Assembly (NCBI GenBank): GCA_951394405.1
Contig: OX596339.1
Location: 124,001 to 188,000 of the forward strand
Direction of reading: 5' to 3'
From: Coprinellus micaceus
Lineage: Eukaryota > Basidiomycota > Agaricomycetes > Agaricales > Psathyrellaceae
DNA: 64,000 nt
Shown here: positions 56,812 to 64,000 of the stretch, piece after piece
Numbering within the stretch: position 1 is the stretch's first letter
How the letters are laid out: each line of letters opens with the position of its first letter
Position numbers and translations under genes: made by a program
The notes under the pieces: generated by a model
Seen by the model: the letters and a program-made list of their open reading frames with translations, nothing else
What the model was told of the DNA's origin: nothing
Databases searched by the model: none

Positions 56812-57654
56812 CGCCGCTTTGAGGATATCGTGGTATCGGTGCAGCGCAATATAAGGGGAGAAACGAGAATGACATCAAATAGTAAGATGAATGAAAGATC
56901 AAGAGGTGACTCGGATGACTGCCAGTGACTGGCGGCACCGGCAAAATCTGAATATGCATCACGCGGCGTTGATCCGCTGAGTGTGGTTCACGGCCGTTTC
57001 CCTAGTGGGACCTTGCGCCGCATAATAAGAATAAGAATAAGCGCCCGTCGGCGTTAACGTCGGTTCCTTCGCTAAGTCTCTATTTAGTTAGACCCTTCGG
57101 GCCTTATAGAACACGGATTTAAGTCGTATAAGAAAAATACTATGATCAACCTTGATGTCGCCCAACCCCCACCTTTCGCCAAGTCACACACCTGTCACCA
57201 CTGTAGGAGGTCGTTTTCGAGCTCCGACTACACTCCGCCCACCCAAATGGTCGCGAGCGTGACAGAGCGTTACAGAAACCCACCTTTCACTAACACCACC
57301 TCCCGCTCGAATTGAGCTACAATATTTGGGATGTGTGTTCTACCGAGTGATTGGATGTGCAATGTGCAAAAATATTGACAAAACTCCCCCCGGAAATCGG
57401 GTTGGGCGGAAGGTAGGGGTTGGGCGACATCAGGGTTGATCATAGTACGCGTGCTATCCAAGTCTACGAGTCTCCTCTTACCCAAGTCCGACTCCCCGTG
57501 ACCGTTCGGGCATGGCACGAGGTTGGTGTCTATGATGCTCCAAAGAGTATTAGGCCTATGACTTCATACCCTTATAGTCGTGCTACGTCCCCTAAATAAC
57601 CTCGGTTAAATTTCCGTCCAACCCGTTACCCTCTCAATAGACCGCTGCTCCAGC

Positions 57655-58170
57655 ATGCCGACTGGGAGAGCAATCGCCGCGGTTCCGACCAAGGGCTTTC
57701 GTACGAGGATTTCAAATCTCGCCAACAGCACAAGTAAGTACCCTTGAGGTGATCGTGAGGTCCCTGTCTGACATTCCAACTCAACGCGTCCAGTGTACCC
57801 CCTCATCCCTCGCTTCCCCGACCCTGCCGCCGGACCTGTCCGCGGAGACTCTGCGGGCCATCTCATGACCAGCACAACATCGATCTCAGGAGACGGCTCC
57901 CGCTACGGGATCGACACAGAGATGTACTTCACCGTGGACAAGAGTCCATCGGCCGCGACCTATGCTCTGAAGGGCTTAGACGGCCAACCAGACCCAAGAT
58001 ACGGGAACAAATCGAATCCTCCAATCGAGGATGGGATGGAGGCGTTGAGTCACCATAGCACGGCGGATCAGGGACCCGATGGGACTGAGAAGTGGGGTAG
58101 ACACGCTGAGCCGGCGGTTCCCTGGAGATGTTGGAAGGAGGTTGTCGGATGGGATGGAAAACAATTGTGA
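57655..58170 (+). CDS. Hypothetical protein, two exons
   Basis: Exon 1 is 57655-57733 (donor GTAAGT) and exon 2 is 57794-58170 (acceptor CAG), joined in phase 1 to give 151 aa. The protein reads MPTGRAIAAVPTKGFRTRIS, then RFPDPAAGPVRGDSAGH and GDGSRYGIDTEMYFTVDKSP. There are no recognised domains and no signal peptide. It may also be the last exons of a longer membrane-protein gene. Confidence 0.35.
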
Positions 58171-58350
58171 CTCGACTCGTATGTCATCTATTATACTCCG
58201 AGCTTTGCCCCCCGCACTTCAATATCACGACGTCGCAGTTTTCCAAAGGTTTTCCCTGGCTCCGGGCACGGGGCGTTCCATTTACCTCGTGAATTCCCCT
58301 CCATGCCTCAATGACCTCCCCTCTAGAGTTTTCGTCCTAGGGCCTCTGAG

Positions 58351-58370
58351 CAGATAAGATAAGATTGATC
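58351..58370 (+). promoter_or_regulatory. Tandem GATA sites upstream of the TauD-type gene
   Basis: AGATAAGATAAGATTGATC has two overlapping AGATAA sites, the same tandem core as in the palindromes at the left end. It lies 363 nt upstream of the start codon. Confidence 0.4.
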
Positions 58371-58660
58371 GTGAGAAACCTGATTGCGCTGGCAACCGCC
58401 GCGGGCGTCAATCGTCCTCTCTTCTGTTCCTCCACCACAACTCGTCATCCGTGTTCTAACTGACACGAGGCTGCGGACACCAGCCACCGACCTAACCCAT
58501 GGGTAATACGGAAGGCCTCCCGAACCGGGATGTTACACCCCTCACGGTTCCATTGCCGAAGCGTTCCCACTTTACGCCATTTCAACCCACAAGGGCGTCA
58601 TATCTGGTCGTATAGGGGAACTCAACCTGGTACCCTCGATATGGCGTGCTACTAGTCGGG

Positions 58661-58670
58661 CTATATAAGG
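58661..58670 (+). promoter_or_regulatory. TATA box of the TauD-type gene
   Basis: CTATATAAGG is 63 nt upstream of the ATG at 58733. Confidence 0.5.
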
Positions 58671-58732
58671 GCACTAGGAGAGGTGAGCGTTCAATCCAAC
58701 ATTTCCTCAAGAAACCACTTGCTTACGCGTCT

Positions 58733-60388
58733 ATGGCACCTTCAGTCGCAGAAGTTGAACAACCTCCCCAAGCCACACCTGTCGAAGTGGTCAAGGAGGC
58801 CGCCAAGGGCTCAGCCAAACATAACGTACCCCACGATGAGGTATGCATTAGCATGATATAGAATGAAAACGTTACTTACCTGATTCAGAGTTATGCCTAC
58901 TCGAAATACCGACCGTACCAAGAGACCTTCGAGAAGGAACCAGCTCTGAAGTACTTTGGTTTGTCTCTTGAATACCATCGGAGTATTTCCAGAGCTGACT
59001 CTTGTCACCTTGACTATAGATCATGTCGACGCCGGTTCTCGTGCTGAACCCGCCAAACCCCACCTCTTCGCCTCTGATACCGAACTCCAACACCTGAGCC
59101 CATATCTTGGCACTGAAGTTCGCGGCGTCCAGCTATCCAAGCTCTCTAAGGAAGGCTTAGACGAGCTCGCATTGTTCGTGGCGGAGAGGAAGGTCGTCGT
59201 GTTCAGGGATCAGGATCTGAAAGATGTTACGCCTGAAACGCAGTTGGAATTCACCAGGTGCGTCACGCTCTGTCCTGTCCCCAGGCTTAGGTGCTCACTC
59301 GTGAATCGATGCATAGTCATTTCGGCCCTCCCCACGTCCACCCAATCGCTGTGAACATTGAAGGATTCCCCGCTCTCGCAGTTGGTGCGTTTTCTGTGAT
59401 CTAGCCGCGACCCGCGTCATACTGATAGCCCATGGTCTCCCTCAGTCTATCGGGACGAAGAGCGCCCAGGGTTTCAGGACCACCTCGTCAACACCCAGAT
59501 CAACCATACGAACTGGCACTCTGACGTGTCTTACGAGAAGCAACCCCCAGGCACGACCTTCTTCTACATTCTCGACGGGGTGGGCGATTTCTCCCACTTC
59601 TCTACTCTAGCAAGGTCGACTAACGACTGTATGTCCAGCCGGACATAGGTGGAGACACGCTCTTCCTCTCTCAGGTCGAAGCCTATAGGAGGCTCTCCCC
59701 TGAGTTTCAGAAACGGCTTCTTGGTTTATACGCGGTTCATACGGCTGTACCACAAGCAGAAGGCGCAGTGAAGCGGGGGTTGCCGATTAGGAGGGACCCA
59801 GTGGAGTCTGAGGTGAGCTCATCTTCCTGTCCGCACCAAGAAACACGGACTGATCTCCGCACTCTCCGCAGCACCCAATCGTCCGCGTTCACCCTGTCAC
59901 CGGCGAGAAGGCTCTCTTCATTAACCCTGGATTCACGTCCAGGATCGTCGAGTTGAAGAAAGAAGAAAGTGATGCCCTTCTCGGGTTCTTGTTCGACCAT
60001 ATCACGAAGGGTGCCGACTTCCAGGTTAGGCTGCGCTACGAGCCTGGGAGCGTCGTTATTTGGGTGGGTTCAGCTTCATTGTTATCTCTCAACCGTCTCC
60101 CCTGCTTCCACGTTGTGAGGCGGTAGATCTCACTTCCTTGTCTGACCCTGGCTATCTACATCCCCCTCGTATTCCTATGGAATCTCGGTGGTCCGACCAG
60201 ATAGCGACATCGTCTCCTCTCCTCTTTTGCTTGGCCTTTTGACGCCCGAACTGACTCGATTTCATTAAATCTAGGATAACCGCGTCACCGCGCATAGCGC
60301 CATCCCAGACTTCGATAGGAAGATCAGGAGACATCACATTCGTTTAACTCCTCAGGCGGAAAAACCTATTGGTGCGACGGAAATTTAA
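58733..60388 (+). CDS. TauD/TfdA-family alpha-ketoglutarate-dependent sulfonate dioxygenase
   Basis: Eight exons, 58733-58840, 58889-58958, 59020-59257, 59317-59384, 59446-59579, 59639-59812, 59872-60063 and 60275-60388, join in phase to give 365 aa. The Fe(II) triad is visible: NWHSDVS (His186, Asp188) and the distal His335 in NRVTAHSAIPDF. Arg residues after it (RKIRRHHIRLTP) fit the 2-oxoglutarate site. GGDTLFLSQVEAY and LFINPGFTSRI are further TauD landmarks. Fungal members such as yeast Jlp1 release sulfite from sulfonates during sulfur limitation. The protein is cytosolic, with no signal peptide. The in-frame ATG at 58646 is less likely than 58733, given the TATA position. Confidence 0.88.
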
Positions 60389-60498
60389 ATTCTTAACAAC
60401 GTAGTATCACTGTGTATTGGTATGTGTAGTTTATGTACTTTTCTTCTCCACAAGCCCTCCCGGTGATCTCCTAGCTAAATTGGCGGCTGAAAATCTGC

Positions 60499-61684
60499 CT
60501 ACTGGACCAGCGCCGCTGAGGTGAAGACGAAAAATGATTTTACCGGGACATAACCATTGTCGAGAACCTGTTCGACTCCGACGTAGGCATCCTTCCTCGC
60601 ATATTGGTCGTTCCACATAAGCGGTGCATCATACCCCGGGATGGTAGTATCCACCCAGCTATATCTATCGCTGACCCCCCAAGCGCTGATGCCGACGCAC
60701 CTCGGGATGCCCATACACGCGCGGACAACTGTCTCATAGTCCTGCCTCTGCTGAAATAGCATGCCACTATCGATGCTCCCACCGGCCAGCTGAATCCTAA
60801 TGTCGAGCTCAGTGATCGCCACCTCCACCCCGGTATCGGCTATGCGTTGGAGTTGGGCAGGAACACCAGCTACCTTCCCTACTGTCAAATGCGCCTGGCT
60901 TCCGATTCCGTCGATGGGTACCCCGCGCGAGCGGAGACGACCGACGAGTGCGAGCAGGGCATCTACCTTGGGCCCGGCGTAGTCTAGGTTGTATTCGTTG
61001 ATGTAAAGTTTGGCGGATGGATCTGCGGCGCGGGCCGTTTGGAAGGCGAGGTCGATAAAGGATTCACCTAGGACCTTGTGCCACACGCTATTGCGAAAGT
61101 TACTGTCTTCTTCGAAGACCTCGTTCACAACATCCTAGGTTCGGTGCGTCACAACTCGTTAGTTCATTGCACTTGGTAACTCAAGTTAAAGATCTCACCC
61201 AGGCATAAACCCTTCCCTTGTACCGACCAGCAACAGCGTTGATGTGGTCCTTCAGGACCTGGGTGAGTGTCGTCTTGTTGCCAATGCTCGTCAACCAAGT
61301 CGGGAGGCTCTGATGCCAAATGAGGGTGTGGCCCCGTATGAGCTTCCCCCGACTTGTAGCCCAATTAGCTATGATGTCGGCGTTGGTGAATGTGAAAACC
61401 CCTCTCGTGGCTACCAGGGAGGAAGGGATGAACTTGAAAACGTCGGATAGAGGACAAAAAAGTGACTTACACTCAGTGTGATTCCACTTGAAGGAATACT
61501 CAGCCGTCACGGCGCCGAACTCGCTGTTGACGAGATTGGCATAGGCCGCATCGTTGATGGTGTTGAGGTCAATGATAGTCCCGAAGTACTTCTTGCCGGC
61601 AGTTTTGATCTTGGCGTCGAGGGCTGCATATGCGGTGTGGGCGAGGAGAGCTGCTAGGAGAGTGAATATGGAGAGGAGCTTCAT
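60499..61684 (-). CDS. Secreted GH10 endo-1,4-beta-xylanase (copy 1)
   Basis: Exons 61684-61471, 61410-61199 and 61134-60499 join in phase to give 353 aa. A signal peptide (MKLLSIFTLLAALLAHTAYA) marks export. The GH10 barrel landmarks are present: GHTLIWHQSLPTWL, the acid/base in DVVNEVF (Glu147) and the nucleophile in VAITELDIR (Glu251), then GISAWGVSDRYSW. GH10 enzymes cut xylan in plant cell walls. At the usual ENxMKW site, where the Asn shapes the -2 subsite, this copy has EYSFKW (Tyr63). There is no carbohydrate-binding module. It is tandem with copy 2 on the same strand but lacks copy 2's third intron. TATAAA at about 61801-61806 lies upstream. Confidence 0.9.
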
Positions 61685-61795
61685 GGGTTGAATGAGAAGA
61701 GTTGCAGTTCAGAAAGGAATGTGGGTAGCCCTTTGAAGGGACGGCGTCGAAAACAGTCTAGTTGGCAGATGTAGGCGTAAGTTCAGTGCTGGGGT

Positions 61796-61806
61796 ATGGC
61801 TTTATA
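61796..61806 (-). promoter_or_regulatory. TATA box of GH10 copy 1
   Basis: On the minus strand CATATAAAGCC is about 115 nt upstream of the ATG at 61684. Confidence 0.4.
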
Positions 61807-62650
61807 TGCTTACTGTCGAGATCATCATCTGGAGGATTTGATATCACAAATCAGCCGCCCACTGTACACGAAAGAATCGTCAGTACCAGACTGTGGGCCC
61901 GCGATGTGTACATGGCTCGGTTTTTTGGTGGGGTTACGAACTAACGCCCTGTTCCCGGCCGGATTGGCTCATTCGTCGTGCGCGCTTCTATGAGGGCCTC
62001 AGTCGGCTCAACAGTAGTTCTGATTGTCCAGGGATGATGTATTGGCATGAAAGCTCGTGATAGCAGCCAAATGAACAGCATGCCTCGGAGTGGCCGATGC
62101 TTGGACCCGTCTCCAAGGCCTTGGAATGGGCAGCAAAAGAATATCAATGGGGGTCTTCCTTGAGGATATTCAATGCCTGGGCGTGCACGGGAGAGCCACT
62201 CCCGAACACTGATCGTCAATAGTCGCCATCCCTGTGGGATCACCTGCTCGTGATTAGCGCCCACTCCCAAACGGCATCGAGCTCGGCACTCACGAACACC
62301 CACAAGATCGAAGTCCTCGGTGAAACCGGGGGTTGTGTAGTGCTACAACGTGGCTTAAGGTCTTTCAGAACGGCGATGAGCTTGTGACGGGTGGCCCCAG
62401 ATAGACATGGGGAGTCCCCGAGCATTCAGAGAGTAAAGCGGTTGAAACTGGATACGTTCAAGTACCGTGACCACGTTCGGAGGTGGTCGGGGTCACAAAG
62501 CCTAGATCCGAGCCTGAGCGCATATGAAATAACTGGAAAGAGGGTTTAATAGCCCAGGGCGGGCAGAAACGACTTTCCGGGGTTGGTAGAGATCGCTTGA
62601 ATTTCAAGGAGGATGGCCGTCTGATTTTGGTGAACAAGAGGTCGAAATGT
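61807..62650. other. Intergenic between the two xylanase genes
   Basis: No gene is seen. It must hold the promoter of copy 1 and the 3' end of copy 2. Confidence 0.4.
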
Positions 62651-62661
62651 ACAGACTAAGC

Positions 62662-63820
62662 CTAGTTCAACGCAGCATCCGCACCGTTATACGCGCTCTT
62701 CCTGGTGTAGTTATCATCCCACAACAAGGGAGAATCGTAGCTGGGGAACGTGCTGTCGACCCACGAGTTCCTGTCGCTGACCCCCCAGATCGTGATTCCA
62801 ACGCACTTCGGCACGTTCAAGCAAGCCTTGGTGACGAGTTCATAGTCCCTCTGCTGCTGAGCGAGCTTGTTGCTATCGACGGGTTTAGCAATGCGGATAT
62901 CGAGTTCGGTGATGGCGACATCGAGGCCAGTCTGGCCGAGGCGGACCAGCTGCTCCTCGAAGCCTGCGAGGTTACCGACGATGAGGTGGGATTGGGTCCC
63001 AATACCGTCGATGGGGGTTCCACGGGAACGAAGGCGTTCTACGAGGGCGAGCTAAAGGATCGCGTTCAGACTCTGGAGGTCGAGATTAGAGTCTAAATAC
63101 TCACAGTCGCGTTGATCTTGGGACCAGCGTAGTCCAAGTTGTAGTCGTTGATATAGAGCTTAGCGTTTGGATCGATAGCACGAGTTGCACGGAAGGCGAT
63201 GTCAATGAACTCTTCGCCGAGAACGCGGTAGAAGACGCTGTTCCGGAACTGGCCATTATCCTCGAACACCTCGTTCACGACATCCTGCAGGTCGGATCGT
63301 TAGAATTGGTGCTAAATTCAATGGGGAGATCCAAACTAACCCAAGCGTAAACCTTGCCCTTGAACCTTCCAGCGAGTTGGTTGATGTGGTTTTGGATGAC
63401 CTGGGTGAGGGTATTCTTGTCGTTGATGCCCGACACCCAACCTGGAAGCTGAGAGTGCCAGACGAGGGTGTGTCCTCGAAGGAGCTTGCCACGGCTGGTA
63501 GCCCAGTTCGCGACCTGGTCGGCGTTGCCGAAGTTAAACTGACCCCTGTTTGCTATTCAATTTGAAGGTCGTGAGTTGAAGACGTCGAGAGGGTGGGCAC
63601 GGTACTCACGTTCGGTTGCATCCCACTTCATGGCATTCTCAGCGGTGATGGCACCGAACTCAGAGTTGAGGATGTTCGTGACTTGGCCAGTGTTGATGGT
63701 GTTGGTATCGATGATATTGCCGTAGTACGCCCTCCCCTTGGCCTTCAACTTCGCGTCGAGTGCTGCCTGGACTGATGATACAGCGAGCACAGCGCTAACG
63801 ACGAGAGTGGAGAACTTCAT
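62662..63820 (-). CDS. Secreted GH10 endo-1,4-beta-xylanase (copy 2)
   Basis: Exons 63820-63610, 63552-63341, 63284-63105 and 63051-62662 join in phase to give 330 aa. The signal peptide is [19 protein letters not shown]. Catalytic motifs are complete: TAENAMKW (Asn62 of the -2 subsite), [20 protein letters not shown] (acid/base Glu146), VAITELDIR (nucleophile Glu250) and [12 protein letters not shown]. It has one intron more than copy 1, in the third exon between PKINAT and [10 protein letters not shown]. No binding module is present. This copy looks like the standard secreted xylanase of the pair. Confidence 0.92.
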
Positions 63821-63881
63821 GGCGGTTTCGTTTCAGGGGGTGGGATTGAGCGGGCGTGCCCAGCGTTGAGGATGGCGAGTG

Positions 63882-63891
63882 CTTTTATACG
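63882..63891 (-). promoter_or_regulatory. TATA box of GH10 copy 2
   Basis: On the minus strand ACGTATAAAAGC lies about 65-70 nt upstream of the ATG at 63820. Confidence 0.5.
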
Positions 63892-64000
63892 TGGTCCGAA
63901 CATCGTGTTGGGTCTGACACGACGTGGTCAAGTGTCCTCGTCCAGCGCTTGGCTTGTGAAAGGATGAAGGCCAAGGATGGCGCTGGTGCGTGGTATGAAT

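Overview
The window is eukaryotic and reads as genomic DNA of a filamentous basidiomycete, most likely an Agaricomycete. Coding sequence is cut by many short (about 45-130 nt) GT-AG introns. The recognisable proteins are typical of that group: two GH10 xylanases, an SGNH/GDSL hydrolase, Slm1, SND3/PHO88, a TauD-type dioxygenase, UstYa-like proteins and a seven-transmembrane family. No prokaryotic operon or Shine-Dalgarno logic is seen. I can place the DNA no more precisely than that.

Layout. (1) 1-16.4 kb is a plastic, repeat-built region. A segment carrying the 5' end of an Mpv17/PMP22-type gene and a palindrome with tandem GATA sites occurs in two full copies and two partial ones. Interleaved are five members (A-E) of a divergent HMG-box-like gene family. 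Members C, D and E are broken by frameshifts or a stop, and E also by a 1.28-kb TIR transposon. The Mpv17 gene carries a second, unrelated TIR element in intron 1. (2) 16.4-19.6 kb has no gene I can support. (3) 19.6-21.3 kb holds a well-formed HMG-box transcription-factor gene, a plausible relative or parent of the array. (4) 21.3-28.9 kb is gene-poor and ends in an intron-containing tRNA-Asn. (5) 29.2-40.1 kb is a conserved block: a hypothetical gene, the GDSL hydrolase, Slm1 (TORC2/PIP2 effector, 11 exons) and SND3/PHO88 (ER targeting). Slm1 and SND3 are divergent and share a promoter region. (6) 40.1-42.0 kb holds simple repeats and a 432-bp MITE with nested palindromes. (7) 42.6-58.2 kb is an accessory block: small secreted peptides, three paralogous 7TM genes (one frameshifted), two or three UstYa-like genes, a GNAT acetyltransferase and a tRNA-Asn split by a 407-bp insertion. 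(8) 58.7-63.8 kb holds the TauD/TfdA dioxygenase and two tandem GH10 xylanases.

How the parts relate. The xylanases and the GDSL hydrolase are secreted enzymes fitting plant cell-wall breakdown. The TauD enzyme fits sulfonate use. The UstYa-like, secreted-peptide, GNAT and 7TM neighbours resemble the gene content of fungal RiPP (dikaritin-type) or other specialised clusters, but I see no repeated core peptide, so that is a hypothesis. Gene models were built by hand from splice signals, reading-frame continuity and paralogue comparison. No alignment or database search was run.
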